A stretch of DNA of 35,561 nt, taken from an uncultured Burkholderiales bacterium (GTDB lineage: Bacteria > Pseudomonadota > Gammaproteobacteria > Burkholderiales > Burkholderiaceae_C). Numbering within the stretch: the stretch's first letter is position 1; the number at the start of each line of letters is the position of its first letter. The DNA lies in assembly GCA_903906635.1 (NCBI GenBank), contig CAIVLE010000183.1, forward strand, positions 67,769 to 103,329. Reading direction: 5' to 3'. A program made the position numbers and the translations under genes. The notes beneath the pieces are model-generated. The model did not search any database, was not told the origin of the DNA, and worked only from the letters and a program-made list of their open reading frames with translations. Shown here piece after piece: positions 18,124-27,345 of the stretch.

Positions 18124-19760
18124 TGGATGTCATTAAATTTGACGAAAATAACCCAATGACCACCTTTGTGCCACCGCACCACCGCCAAGCTTGGAAAACG
18201 CTCCAGGCGCTCTCTCGCAGTTCTCAACCGCACCTGCGTGATTTGCTCAAAGACGCCAGGCGCGTGGACCAATTCCATGCCAGTGGGGCGGGAATCACCA
18301 TCGATTTCACACGTCAGCGTATCAGCCAAGAAATCTTGGACCAACTGTTGGTCTTGGCGAATGAGTCGGGGGTGATGACACAAGCCCAAGCCATGTTTCG
18401 AGGTGAAGCTATCAACACCACCGAACGCCGCGCGGTCCTGCATGTGGCACTGCGTGGCAGCCATGTGCCCAACCCGCCCTGGGGGGCAGAGATCTCCAAA
18501 CAAGTGGCCCATGAGCTTTTACGGGTCTGTATGTTTGCCGAGAAAGTGCGTGAAGGCCAATTGCTGGGTTACGAGGCAGAAGCCATCACCGACGTGGTCA
18601 ACCTGGGGATTGGCGGCTCTGACCTAGGGCCCCGTATGACCACCGAGGCCTTGAGTCACTTGACACGCGACAGCTTCAAAAACAAGGTTCGGGTGCACTA
18701 CGTCTCAAATGTGGACGCTTGGAGCTTGTACACCACCTTGGCCAAACTCAGCCCAGCACGCACCGCTTTTGTGGTGCAAAGCAAGACCTTCACCACCCAA
18801 GAAACCATGACTCTGGCCGCTTCGGCCAAACGCTGGTTACTTGACGCAGGTTGCCCCCCAGAGAAGCTGCACCAGCATTTGATTGCCGTGACAGCCCACC
18901 CCCAAATTTCACAAGCCCAAGGTTTCAGCCCAGAGCACACTTTTGGTTTTTGGGACTGGGTGGGGGGACGTTATTCGGTCTGGTCGGCCATTGGTTTGCC
19001 GCTGGCCATCTCGATTGGCGCTTTTGCCTTCCAAGACATGCTCTTGGGTGCACGTGCCATGGATGAACACTTCATGTCAGCGCCTGGGGAGCAAAACCTG
19101 CCATTGCTGATGGCCTTGTTTGGTGTGTGGAACCGAAATTTTCTGGGAGCCAGCACACACAACATTGCGCCTTATGCATCACCGCTGGGCAAATTTGCCT
19201 CCTTTTTGCAGCAAATGGAGATGGAGTCCAACGGCAAGAGCATGCATGTTGACGGCCGTGCAGTCGACATAGATACAGCCCCGGTGATTTGGGGGGGGCT
19301 GGGCATCGATGGTCAACACGCTTACTTTCAATTGATTCACCAAGGCAAGCACCTGGTCCCGATGGACTTTATTGGCTTGCGCACTGAGCGCAGCCCGCTG
19401 CCCTTGGCCGCCGAACACCACCGCGTCGTGTTGCTCAACATGCAAGCCCAAGCCCAAGCATTGGCGCTGGGGCGTACACCAGAGGAAACCTTACAAGCCT
19501 TGCGCGATAGCGGCATGGAAGAAGACGAGGTGCAACGCTTGGCGCCACACCGCAGCTACCCAGGCAATGTGCCCAGCACCACCATTTGGGTGGATGCACT
19601 CACCCCCCGCAGCATGGGGGCTTTGATGGCACTGTACGAACACAAGGTGTTTTGCCAAGCTGCCATTTGGGGCATTCATGCCTATGACCAATGGGGTGTG
19701 GAATTGGGTAAAAAAATGGCCCAAGACATCGAAGCCGCTGAAAATGCGCACAAGGCCTGA
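18123..19760 (+). CDS. pgi: Glucose-6-phosphate isomerase
   Basis: Interconverts glucose-6-phosphate and fructose-6-phosphate. The 545-residue protein contains both PGI signatures, the first around WVGGRYSVWSAIGLPL and the second near GQHAYFQLIHQGKH, plus the phosphate-binding SKTFTTQET segment. The ATG at 18123 overlaps the eda stop (TGATG) and is preferred; an ATG at 18156 (MTTFVPPHHR) resembles other family N-termini and is a realistic alternative, and neither has a clear ribosome-binding site. Its place at the end of the zwf-pgl-edd-eda cluster would let fructose-6-phosphate be returned to the Entner-Doudoroff route. Confidence 0.96.
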   Translation: MDVIKFDENNPMTTFVPPHHRQAWKTLQALSRSSQPHLRDLLKDARRVDQFHASGAGITIDFTRQRISQEILDQLLVLANESGVMTQAQAMFRGEAINTTERRAVLHVALRGSHVPNPPWGAEISKQVAHELLRVCMFAEKVREGQLLGYEAEAITDVVNLGIGGSDLGPRMTTEALSHLTRDSFKNKVRVHYVSNVDAWSLYTTLAKLSPARTAFVVQSKTFTTQETMTLAASAKRWLLDAGCPPEKLHQHLIAVTAHPQISQAQGFSPEHTFGFWDWVGGRYSVWSAIGLPLAISIGAFAFQDMLLGARAMDEHFMSAPGEQNLPLLMALFGVWNRNFLGASTHNIAPYASPLGKFASFLQQMEMESNGKSMHVDGRAVDIDTAPVIWGGLGIDGQHAYFQLIHQGKHLVPMDFIGLRTERSPLPLAAEHHRVVLLNMQAQAQALALGRTPEETLQALRDSGMEEDEVQRLAPHRSYPGNVPSTTIWVDALTPRSMGALMALYEHKVFCQAAIWGIHAYDQWGVELGKKMAQDIEAAENAHKA

Positions 19761-19859
19761 GATAGGGTCTGAGGTCACGGGGTCTGAGCTCAGGGGTGCA
19801 TCAACCAATGGTTCCTGTGTGACAGCGACTCAAAGGTCGGGTGTTTACACTCTCGCAAC

Positions 19860-20627
19860 ATGACCTCATCCCCCGCAACCCCCAACCAACGGCTGGCCAA
19901 TAAGGTCAGCATCATCACCGGCGCAGCCCAAGGCATTGGCCTGGCCACCGCACTCAAATTTGCAGCTGAAGGCGCCATCGTCGTGGTGTGTGACATCCAG
20001 CAAGCCGCGGTCGATGCAGCCGTGGCTCAATGCCTGGCTCTGGGGGCACAAGCCAGCGGTTATGTGGTGGACGTCACCCAGCGTGACATGGTAGATGGCA
20101 TGGTCCAAGCGGTTCTGGCCGACCATGGCCGCATTGACGTTTTGGTCAACAACGCAGGCATCACCCAAGATGCACGGCTGCAAAAAATGACACTGGAGCA
20201 ATTTGACCGTGTGATCGATGTCAACTTGCGTGGCGTCTTCCATTGCGCCCAGGCTGTCACCGACAGCATGGTGGCCCAAGGCAGTGGCGTGATTTTGAAT
20301 GCCTCATCTGTGGTGGGCATTTACGGCAACTTTGGACAAACCAACTACGCGGCCACCAAGTTTGGCGTGATCGGATTCACCAAAACATGGAGCCGCGAGC
20401 TCGGCCCCAAAGGCATCCGTGTCAATGCGGTTGCCCCTGGCTTTATCGCGACGCCCATTTTGTCGACCATGCCCGAAAAAGTGATTGAAGACATGGTTCA
20501 ACGCGTGCCGCTCAAACGCTTGGGTCAGCCACAAGACATTGCCAATGTGTATGCCTTCTTGGCCAGCGATGATGCGGCTTATGTCAACGGTGCTGTGCTG
20601 GAAGTCTCTGGCGGCATGACGGTATGA
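19860..20627 (+). CDS. SDR-family oxidoreductase, FabG-like
   Basis: A 255-residue short-chain dehydrogenase/reductase. The cofactor motif is TGAAQGIG, then NNAG, the catalytic Ser in NASSVVG and YxxxK in YAATK, and a C-terminal [15 protein letters not shown]. It resembles 3-oxoacyl-ACP reductases, but such sequences cover many substrates, and a lone SDR outside a fab cluster should not be called fabG. The 99-base gap after pgi contains two copies of GGGTCTGAG (19765 and 19780). No Shine-Dalgarno sequence precedes the ATG; TACACT ends eight bases before it, which would suit a leaderless transcript, although no -35 box is seen. It overlaps the first chromate transporter gene by ATGA. Confidence 0.88.
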   Translation: MTSSPATPNQRLANKVSIITGAAQGIGLATALKFAAEGAIVVVCDIQQAAVDAAVAQCLALGAQASGYVVDVTQRDMVDGMVQAVLADHGRIDVLVNNAGITQDARLQKMTLEQFDRVIDVNLRGVFHCAQAVTDSMVAQGSGVILNASSVVGIYGNFGQTNYAATKFGVIGFTKTWSRELGPKGIRVNAVAPGFIATPILSTMPEKVIEDMVQRVPLKRLGQPQDIANVYAFLASDDAAYVNGAVLEVSGGMTV

Positions 20628-21208
20628 GCGATGTGATCCAAGAGCGGCCCCGGCCTCGCTCAAAAACCGACCTGTTCATCTCATTCACGCTGCTTGCGCT
20701 GCAAGGCTTTGGGGGGGTGATGTCGGTGGTGCAGCGCGAAATGGTGGAGAGAAAAAAATGGCTCACCACCGAAGAATTTGTTGAGGATTGGGCCGTCGCA
20801 CAAGTGCTGCCGGGTCCCAATGTGCTCAACCTCTCCCTGATGATTGGTGGACGTCACTTTGGTTTGAAAGGCTCGCTGGCGGCCTTGGCCGGTATTTTGT
20901 GCGTGCCCAGTTTGCTTATCTTGGTGATCGCCATTTTGTACGCCGGCATTGAACACAACGTTGCCGCGCAAGGTGCCTTACGCGGCATGGGCGCTGTCTG
21001 TGCCGGTTTGATCTTGGCAACGGGTCTGAAGATGATGCCGGCCCTTAAAAACAATCCCATGGGACGCGCGTCATGTGTGGTGTTGGCGCTACTGACTTTT
21101 GTGGCGGTTGGCGTGCTGCGGGTCCCCCTGGCTTGGGTGCTACTGACGCTGGGTCCTTTGGCCAGTGTCTGGGCTTGGCAACAGCTACGCGATCGGGGTG
21201 CCTCATGA
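20624..21208 (+). CDS. Chromate (CHR) transporter half, N-type
   Basis: A 194-residue membrane protein containing a single CHR domain, about half the size of full-length ChrA. The family signature is visible: [19 protein letters not shown], then [21 protein letters not shown]. Four or more hydrophobic segments follow. Such short proteins are encoded in pairs and are thought to work together as one transporter; chromate/sulfate exchange is the known activity of the family, but many members have no demonstrated chromate role. The start overlaps the SDR stop (ATGA), and its own stop overlaps the second half (ATGA). Confidence 0.88.
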   Translation: MSDVIQERPRPRSKTDLFISFTLLALQGFGGVMSVVQREMVERKKWLTTEEFVEDWAVAQVLPGPNVLNLSLMIGGRHFGLKGSLAALAGILCVPSLLILVIAILYAGIEHNVAAQGALRGMGAVCAGLILATGLKMMPALKNNPMGRASCVVLALLTFVAVGVLRVPLAWVLLTLGPLASVWAWQQLRDRGAS

Positions 21209-21801
21209 ACACAGCGCTGTCGATGATGGATTGGTGGTCTTTTTTCATGCACTTTGCCTCGCTGTCGTTGCTGGCAGTTGGCGGGGCTATCAGCACGGCC
21301 CCGGACATCCACCGCTTCGTGGTGGACGATCAGCATTGGCTCAATGACATCCAATTCACCTCCTCCATCGCCTTGGCACAAGGCGCACCGGGCCCCAATG
21401 TGTTGTTCATCGGCTTGATAGGCTGGAACGTCGGTTTGAACGCGGGGGGAGGTTTTGCCTCGGGGTGGTCAGGGGTGGTTTTAGGGCTGTGGGGGATGTT
21501 GCTGGCCATGACAGGCATGTTGCTCCCCTCCACCACCCTGGCTTACTTTGCCGCCCGCTGGGGCCACCACAACCGCGACTTGCCTGCGGTGCGATCCTTC
21601 AAAGCAGGCATGGCGCCCATCGTGATCGCCTTGTTGTTTTCAACCGGTTGGTTGCTCACAGGCAGCCACGACAACCCGGCCAAGAACTGGCCTTTGTGGT
21701 TGCTCAGCGCGGTGACCATGTTGGTGGTTTGGAAAACAAAAACCCACATCTTGGCCCTGCTGGCCGCAGGGGCCTTACTTGGCGCCTTGGGTTGGGTGTG
21801 A
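21205..21801 (+). CDS. Chromate (CHR) transporter half, C-type
   Basis: A 198-residue second CHR domain paired with the preceding gene. Conserved residues lie in LLAVGGAISTAPDIHRFVV, SSIALAQGAPGPNVLFIGLIGW and the central TGMLLPSTTLAYF. Several transmembrane segments are predicted from the hydrophobic runs. The ATG at 21205 is fixed by the ATGA overlap with the first half; the longer frame to 21073 lies within that gene. It ends 24 bases from the convergent rlmB stop without an obvious terminator. Confidence 0.87.
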   Translation: MNTALSMMDWWSFFMHFASLSLLAVGGAISTAPDIHRFVVDDQHWLNDIQFTSSIALAQGAPGPNVLFIGLIGWNVGLNAGGGFASGWSGVVLGLWGMLLAMTGMLLPSTTLAYFAARWGHHNRDLPAVRSFKAGMAPIVIALLFSTGWLLTGSHDNPAKNWPLWLLSAVTMLVVWKTKTHILALLAAGALLGALGWV

Positions 21802-21825
21802 CCTAGAGATCGCCCGTAGGCTTGG

Positions 21826-22569
21826 TTAACCTCGTTGGCGGCGCGCCTCGTACAGGCAGACCCCGCTGGCGACGGAGACGTTCAAGCTCTCGACCGCGCC
21901 CTTCATGGGTATGCTGATGAGCTCATCGCAGGTCTTTCGTGTGAGCTGACGCATGCCATCGCCCTCGGCGCCTAGCACCAGCGCGGTGGGACCTTTGAGA
22001 TCGACTTGGTACAAGGTCTTGGGCGCATCATCGCTGGTGCCAATGATCCAAATATTGCGTTCTTTGAGTTCGTTCAAGGTGCGGGCCAAATTGGTCACCA
22101 TGAAGTAAGGTACGGTCTCGGCCGCACCGCTGGCCACCTTGGCCACGGTGGCGTTGATGCCCACAGCATGATCTTTGGGGGCAATCACCGCATGCGCGCC
22201 TGCGCCATCGGCTACACGCAAACAAGCCCCTAAGTTGTGGGGGTCGGTCACGCCGTCGAGCACCAAGATCAAAGGCGCTTCGATGGGTTCAATTTTTTCG
22301 AGCAATTCATCCAATGAATGCACGACCGCCAGTGGACTCACGCGAGCGGCCACCCCTTGGTGGCCGTGGCTGCCTGCCAATTTAGACAGCCGCAGTCCAT
22401 CGGCTTCGATCAAGCGTGCACCCGCCTCATTGGCACGCTCTAAAAACTGCCGCATCCGTGCATCACGGCGTGTGGGCTCGTAGTAAATCTCGATGATGGA
22501 TTGCGGCGCTGTTTTAAGACGTACGCCTACGGCATGGAAACCGAAGAGAACTTTGGGGGAAGAGGACAT
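21826..22569 (-). CDS. rlmB: 23S rRNA (guanosine(2251)-2'-O)-methyltransferase
   Basis: A SpoU/TrmH-family (SPOUT, knotted) methyltransferase of 247 residues that modifies G2251 in the peptidyl-transferase P loop. An N-terminal substrate-binding domain ([13 protein letters not shown]) is followed by the knot motifs [43 protein letters not shown] and [24 protein letters not shown], in order motif 1, 2 and 3. The ATG at 22569 is immediately preceded by a perfect hairpin (GGGGA/TCCCC, 22570-22584) and no clear ribosome-binding site. The large upstream gene reads through this start and ends 43 bases inside rlmB, so coupled translation is plausible. Confidence 0.95.
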   Translation of the reverse strand: MSSSPKVLFGFHAVGVRLKTAPQSIIEIYYEPTRRDARMRQFLERANEAGARLIEADGLRLSKLAGSHGHQGVAARVSPLAVVHSLDELLEKIEPIEAPLILVLDGVTDPHNLGACLRVADGAGAHAVIAPKDHAVGINATVAKVASGAAETVPYFMVTNLARTLNELKERNIWIIGTSDDAPKTLYQVDLKGPTALVLGAEGDGMRQLTRKTCDELISIPMKGAVESLNVSVASGVCLYEARRQRG

Positions 22570-25500
22570 GGGGAGATTATCCCCGCAGACTCGTGCCCCA
22601 CACGGGCCTCAGCAAAGTCTCGCAATTCGTTTGCAATATGGCTCAAGACGCTGCCCCATTGCCGATCTTCTTGTTGCCTCCACAACTTCACACTGGCGTA
22701 CCATGGGCTGTCGAGTCTGTCTAACAACCAGCGCCAGTCGGGAACGTAGGGCAGCAAAACCCAGGTGGTTTTTCCAAGAGCAGCGGCTAAATGTGCAACG
22801 CTGGTGTCAACGCTGATCACCAGGTCCATCACGTCACACAAGGCCGCGGTATCTGAGAAGTCTTTGAGCTCACCACCGAAGAATTGAATGCCTGACGTAT
22901 TGAGCGCTTTTTGGTCAGCTTCACGGATCTCTTGTTGCAGACACACGTAGTCAAACGCTTGCGGCAGATGCGCCATCAAGTCCAGTAATGCAACACTGCG
23001 GTTGTGATCGTTGCGGTGCTCCCTACGACCGCTCCAAACGATGCCAATGCGAGGCTTGGTCTTGGCTCCGAGCTTGGTTTTCCATTGCGCCACTTTGGCG
23101 CTATGGCTGCGAAGGTAAGGCTCGGGACAGGGGATGGTGTTGATGTCGGTTTTAAAAGCCAAGGGCAAAGACATCAGTGGGCAGTGGCAATCAAAATCAG
23201 GCAGTGGCTGCCCCTGAACAATGAACTCGTCCACGCCCTCCAAGCTTTCGAGCAATGGCAGCAATGGTGCGGGCACCTCCATCATCACACGTGCACCGCG
23301 TGCTTGGACCAACCTGACATACCTACAAAACTGAAGGGTGTCGCCCAACCCTTGTTCGCTGTGAAGCAAGATGGTTTTGCCCACCAATGGATCTGTGCCT
23401 AGCCAAAGGGGTTGTGGATATGTCCTCGGCGTTCCTCGTTGCTGACTTCCCTGCCAACCGTATTCGTACAAGCGCCAACCTTCATCAAATTGCCCACTAA
23501 GCAACAGCGCCAAACTTTTATTCCAATACAACTTACTGTCTGATGGATGGATCGCAAGGGCTTGGTCAAAACTTTCAATGGCAGACAAAGGTTTTTTATT
23601 CGCATGAGCTGCCAGCCCAAAGTTAAAGTGGGCATCGGCGCTCAATGGATTGATCACCAAAGCCTGACGAATCAACCGGCACGCTAACTCCGGTTGGTTG
23701 GAGGTCAGCGCTATCACACCAAGATTTTGGATTGCATCAAAATGCAGAGGGTTGGCCGATAGCACCTTTTCGTAGATTTCTTTGGCTTGTGGCAGTTGTC
23801 CTTGCTGGTGCAACCTCAGGCCCAGCTCAAACTGCTGAGCCTCGTCGTCTTTGAGGCTCCTTTTTGCCTTTGACTGCAGAGGCTGCTGCGTGAGAGGGAA
23901 CGCTTCGTCAGATCTTAAAAGTCTCTTGTCTTTCAAAAGCAAACGTCCAACTTGCTCTAAAACACGAGACCAACTCCGATCTGCTTCTTGTCTGAACAAT
24001 CTGACACAGCCGTACCATGGACTGTCATCTCTGTCCAACAACCAGCGCCAATCCGGAACGTAGGGAAGCAACACCCAAGTGTCTTGACCTAAGGCGGCTG
24101 CTAAGTGGGCAACGCTGGTGTCAACGCTGATGACCAAGTCCATCAACTCGCACAAGGCGGCAGTCTCAGAAAAGTCTTTGAGGTCTTGTCCAAAAAATTG
24201 AATACCCAACACGCTAAGCGCCGCTTGGTCAGCCTCACGAATCTCTTGTTGCAGGCAAACGTAGTCAAACCCTTGCGGCAAATGCGCCATCAAGTCATTC
24301 AATAAAACGCTTCGGTTGTGGTCGTTGTCGTGTGTCGAGCGCCCGCTCCACACCAAGCCAATTCGAGGTTTGGTTTTAGCTCCAAGCTTGGTTTGCCATT
24401 TCGCCACTTTGCCGCTGTCACTGCGAAGGTAAGGCTCGGGACATGGGATGGTGTAGAGCTCTGTTTTAAAAGCCATGGGCAAAGACATCATTGGACAGTG
24501 GCAATCAAAGTCTGGCAAGGCCTTGCCCTGCTCGACCCACACGTCCACGCCCTCTAAACTTTTTAACAACTCCAGCAATGGCGCAGGCACCTCCATCACC
24601 ACGCGGGCACCCAGCGCTTTAACCTGTTTGGCGTATCTGCAAAACTGAAGGGTGTCGCCCAAACCTTGCTCGCTGTGCAGCAAGATGGTTTTGCTGGCTA
24701 AGGACTCTTTGCCTAGCCAAAGTGGCTGGTTTAACTTTCTTTGAATTAAACCAAAACTCGAAATCTGCCAACGGTACTCATACATCGACCACCCCAACTC
24801 AAACTCGCCGCACAGCAAGTGTGTCAATGACTTGTTCCAGTATGAGTCCATCAAGCGTGGTTCGAGCCTGATGGCGGTGTCATAACTCCTCAATGAAGCA
24901 TCAAATTGATGAAGTTCTTTCAGGATCACGCCACGTCGGTTGTGAGTCTCTGCATGATCTGGCTTTAGTTTGATCGCCTGATCACAGCTTGACAAAGCTT
25001 CATCCAATCGGTTGAGCTTTAGTAAGGGTCGCGCTCTGTTGGAAAACGCCAAGAAATGGCTCGGGTTGAGGCGAATAACCTCGTCATAGCTGGCCAAAGC
25101 GGCATCAAATTGTCTGAGTTCTTGCTGGGTATTGGCGCAGTTGATGAATGCATTTGCAAATTGAGGATTGATGTGGATGGCTTTTTTGTAATTCGCTAAA
25201 GCGTCATTCGGTCGCTTGAGTTTGGCAAGGGCATTGCCAGCATGAAAATAGGCTTCGTAGAAATCTGGGTTACACGCCTGAGCTCGCTCAAAGCTTGAGA
25301 TTGCGTCATTCAGGTGATTGAGGTCTTGCAGAATACAGCCACGGCTGAGATGAACCCGCGGGTCATCGGGGCGCAGCGCAATGGCTTTGTCATAGCACGC
25401 CAATGCAGCCGCATTTTGCTGGAGCGCTTTGAGTGAATTGCCAAGGTTGAAATACGCGGCAGCGTAGTCTGGCTTGAGTTCAATCGCAGCGTTGCAAGCG

Positions 25501-26591
25501 TCTTGCGCCAAGGCATAGTGACCGTACTCCAACAAAGACTTGCCTTTGTTGTTGAGCGCTTTGAAGTTTTTGGGATTCAATCTCAAGCAGTTGTCGTAGG
25601 ACTCAATGGCCTTGACTTTTTCGTTCAGGCTGTCCAAAGCAAGGCCTAGGTTGTAGTGGGCCTCTTCCAAGTTTGGATTTACAGTCAGCGCCTGTTTGAT
25701 CAGGTTGACAGCTTCACGATAGTTCCCAAGCGACATTTCGACAACACCCAGCATGTGCAGCGCATCAAAGTGTTGGGCATGGGTGTTGAGCACTGCCCTA
25801 TAAAGTTCTTTTGCTCGCTGCAGTTGACCTTGGTTGTGCTCGCTTAGACCTTGCGCAAACGCAAGGGTCACATCCAAATCACTTTGCTGATGTGAAAACA
25901 CAGATGCTATTTTTTTACCAAGCACTTTTGGAGACCCACTCATCTCAGAAGGCGTTGGAAACTGGCAGATGTAATCTACGTTTGGGGGAATGACGCCATC
26001 CCCTTCTGCATACCGATCCCCCACGAAATCTTTGCGAACCGATGTGTAGGGCAACATCCTGTCCAACAATTTGCCCGCATAGACAGATGCATAGTCTTGC
26101 TGGGTGATTTGGAAAAACGCCTCCAGCTGGTCTTGACAGATCACCTGGATGGCCGACTCTTCAAACTTCCAACGTGGGCACCAAAAGGTGGTCCATCCAG
26201 TTTGCCTGTCGTTGATGAAATCAACGATCCTGGGCGAAATGAGGTAGGCATCACTTTCAACGTGAATGACTTTGGTGAATTGATGAGCCTTGGCGTATTG
26301 CGCAGCAAACCCAAAACTGCGATACCAGCCTGGGTAGTGGAGGATGCCTTGACGCCCCAAGTTGTTGGAAAAGTGATGCAGTACTCTCCCCCCCTTGGGG
26401 CGCTGTGCGCTGAACTCCGTGAGGACATCAAAGTCTGTCCACTGCGGCAAGATGGGGCTGCCGTCATCGACCACGAGCATTTGGTCGAATTCAAGTCCTG
26501 AGTCCGCAAAGTAATCAACCCATTTTCGGTACCGTTGGTGCCAAAGGGATGGGGTGTCGGCGTAAGACGTGCAGAATATCAAAGTGGTCAT
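22527..26591 (-). CDS. Multidomain glycosyltransferase: GT-A-like + TPR + GT9-like + TPR + GT9-like
   Basis: A 1354-residue protein. Residues 1-235 look GT-A-like (VVDDGS at 40-45, ESDAY at 112-116 in the DxD position). Residues 241-580 hold about ten 34-residue TPRs. Residues 584-885 have a linker (YWNKSL..GEFELGW) and a GT9-like domain ([47 protein letters not shown]). Residues 918-1020 hold about three more TPRs and 1022-1325 a second GT9-like domain, offset by exactly 438 residues. TPR-linked GT9-like enzymes are inferred to glycosylate proteins; donor and acceptor are unknown. The last 14 residues are encoded in the rlmB start region in another frame. The gene is AT-richer than its neighbours (25141-25200 is one third G+C), suggesting transfer. 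It has no signal peptide. It occupies the place after ybbA where ybbP is usual. Confidence 0.85.
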   Translation of the reverse strand: MTTLIFCTSYADTPSLWHQRYRKWVDYFADSGLEFDQMLVVDDGSPILPQWTDFDVLTEFSAQRPKGGRVLHHFSNNLGRQGILHYPGWYRSFGFAAQYAKAHQFTKVIHVESDAYLISPRIVDFINDRQTGWTTFWCPRWKFEESAIQVICQDQLEAFFQITQQDYASVYAGKLLDRMLPYTSVRKDFVGDRYAEGDGVIPPNVDYICQFPTPSEMSGSPKVLGKKIASVFSHQQSDLDVTLAFAQGLSEHNQGQLQRAKELYRAVLNTHAQHFDALHMLGVVEMSLGNYREAVNLIKQALTVNPNLEEAHYNLGLALDSLNEKVKAIESYDNCLRLNPKNFKALNNKGKSLLEYGHYALAQDACNAAIELKPDYAAAYFNLGNSLKALQQNAAALACYDKAIALRPDDPRVHLSRGCILQDLNHLNDAISSFERAQACNPDFYEAYFHAGNALAKLKRPNDALANYKKAIHINPQFANAFINCANTQQELRQFDAALASYDEVIRLNPSHFLAFSNRARPLLKLNRLDEALSSCDQAIKLKPDHAETHNRRGVILKELHQFDASLRSYDTAIRLEPRLMDSYWNKSLTHLLCGEFELGWSMYEYRWQISSFGLIQRKLNQPLWLGKESLASKTILLHSEQGLGDTLQFCRYAKQVKALGARVVMEVPAPLLELLKSLEGVDVWVEQGKALPDFDCHCPMMSLPMAFKTELYTIPCPEPYLRSDSGKVAKWQTKLGAKTKPRIGLVWSGRSTHDNDHNRSVLLNDLMAHLPQGFDYVCLQQEIREADQAALSVLGIQFFGQDLKDFSETAALCELMDLVISVDTSVAHLAAALGQDTWVLLPYVPDWRWLLDRDDSPWYGCVRLFRQEADRSWSRVLEQVGRLLLKDKRLLRSDEAFPLTQQPLQSKAKRSLKDDEAQQFELGLRLHQQGQLPQAKEIYEKVLSANPLHFDAIQNLGVIALTSNQPELACRLIRQALVINPLSADAHFNFGLAAHANKKPLSAIESFDQALAIHPSDSKLYWNKSLALLLSGQFDEGWRLYEYGWQGSQQRGTPRTYPQPLWLGTDPLVGKTILLHSEQGLGDTLQFCRYVRLVQARGARVMMEVPAPLLPLLESLEGVDEFIVQGQPLPDFDCHCPLMSLPLAFKTDINTIPCPEPYLRSHSAKVAQWKTKLGAKTKPRIGIVWSGRREHRNDHNRSVALLDLMAHLPQAFDYVCLQQEIREADQKALNTSGIQFFGGELKDFSDTAALCDVMDLVISVDTSVAHLAAALGKTTWVLLPYVPDWRWLLDRLDSPWYASVKLWRQQEDRQWGSVLSHIANELRDFAEARVGHESAGIISPCPLPPKFSSVSMP
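22638..23528 (-). repeat. Direct repeat copy 2 of the GT9-like module
   Basis: Encodes residues about 1022-1318 and aligns, with a constant offset of 1314 bases, to 23952-24842. Short runs are identical (for example GCTGGTGTCAACGCTGAT near 22800 and 24114). The divergence shows the duplication is not new, though long similar blocks remain. Confidence 0.85.
23952..24842 (-). repeat. Direct repeat copy 1 of the GT9-like module
   Basis: Encodes residues about 584-880 and pairs with 22638-23528. Between the copies lies the short TPR block, so the duplicated unit is TPR plus GT9-like domain. Confidence 0.85.
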
Positions 26592-26655
26592 TTGACAATT
26601 TTAATACCATTAAAGTATTAAATATTGACACGAAATGACAAATTTGACAAAACAA
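26592..26655 (-). promoter_or_regulatory. AT-rich promoter/operator-like region before the glycosyltransferase gene
   Basis: Between ybbA and the large gene lie 64 strongly AT-rich bases. A perfect dyad TAATAC-N7-GTATTA (26602-26620) lies 11 bases from the start codon. A possible minus-strand promoter is TTGTCA, 18 bases, TACTTT, whose -10 overlaps the dyad. The pentamer TGACA recurs four times in the region. This would allow separate control of the gene from ybbA. Confidence 0.35.
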
Positions 26656-27345
26656 TCAGGCGATGCGACCTGCCTCGATGGTGATGGAGTGGTCACAGCG
26701 TGCGGCAAGTTTGGGGTCGTGGGTGACCAAGACCAAGGTGGTGCCCAGCTCTTGATTGAGTGCAAACATCAAAGCCATGATGCGCTCTCCACTGGCGTGA
26801 TCCAAACTACCCGTAGGCTCATCGGCCAACAACAAGCTGGGTTGCATCACAAACGCTCGAGCCAGAGCCACGCGTTGCTGTTCACCACCTGAGAGCACTT
26901 TAGGGTAGTGGTTGAGTCGCTCGCCCAAACCCACCCGCTCCAGCATGTCGCGCGCTGACTGGCGAGGGTGCGGCCGTCCGCTCAACTCCAGTGGCAGCAT
27001 GACGTTTTCAATCGCCGTCATGTGGCCCAACAATTGAAAGCTCTGAAACACAAAACCCACTTGACGTGCACGCAATGCAGCTCGTGCGTCTTCGTCCAGG
27101 GCAAACAAGTCTTGGCCAGCCAACACCACCGTGCCTTGGCTGGGCGTATCCAAGCCGGCCATGATCGACAACAAAGTGCTTTTGCCTGAGCCTGAAGCGC
27201 CGACAATGGCCAATGACTGTTTCGCGGCCAGCTCGAAATGGATATCGCGGAGAATGTCCAAGGTACCGGTGGCGTCTTGCACCGACTTAGAAACATGGGA
27301 CACAGAAATCAATGGCATGGGATGAGAAGTCAGGGGCTGGGTCAT
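26656..27345 (-). CDS. ybbA: ABC transporter ATP-binding protein, YbbA/LolD-like
   Basis: A 229-residue ATPase of the MacB/LolD/YbbA group. Walker A is GASGSGKST, the Q-loop lies in [11 protein letters not shown], the signature is [15 protein letters not shown], Walker B is LLLADEP and the H-loop is VTHD. Similarity to YbbA is closest (KSV..., [11 protein letters not shown] near the end), and its divergent pairing with tesA matches E. coli. The partner permease YbbP normally follows; here a glycosyltransferase gene follows, so no permease is visible. The start is uncertain: the ATG at 27345 overlaps the tesA start codon, an ATG at 27318 (MPLISVSH) is as likely, and neither has a clear ribosome-binding site. 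Confidence 0.9.
   Translation of the reverse strand: MTQPLTSHPMPLISVSHVSKSVQDATGTLDILRDIHFELAAKQSLAIVGASGSGKSTLLSIMAGLDTPSQGTVVLAGQDLFALDEDARAALRARQVGFVFQSFQLLGHMTAIENVMLPLELSGRPHPRQSARDMLERVGLGERLNHYPKVLSGGEQQRVALARAFVMQPSLLLADEPTGSLDHASGERIMALMFALNQELGTTLVLVTHDPKLAARCDHSITIEAGRIA

Noticed and set aside
19185-19199. CTGGGCAAATTTGCC inside pgi resembles the inner part of the MITE-like terminal repeat
   Set aside because: It is fully explained by conserved coding sequence and there is no paired repeat or target duplication.
24846-24860. GTGGTTCGAGCC resembling a tRNA T-loop
   Set aside because: It lies inside the TPR coding region and no acceptor or anticodon stems can be built around it.
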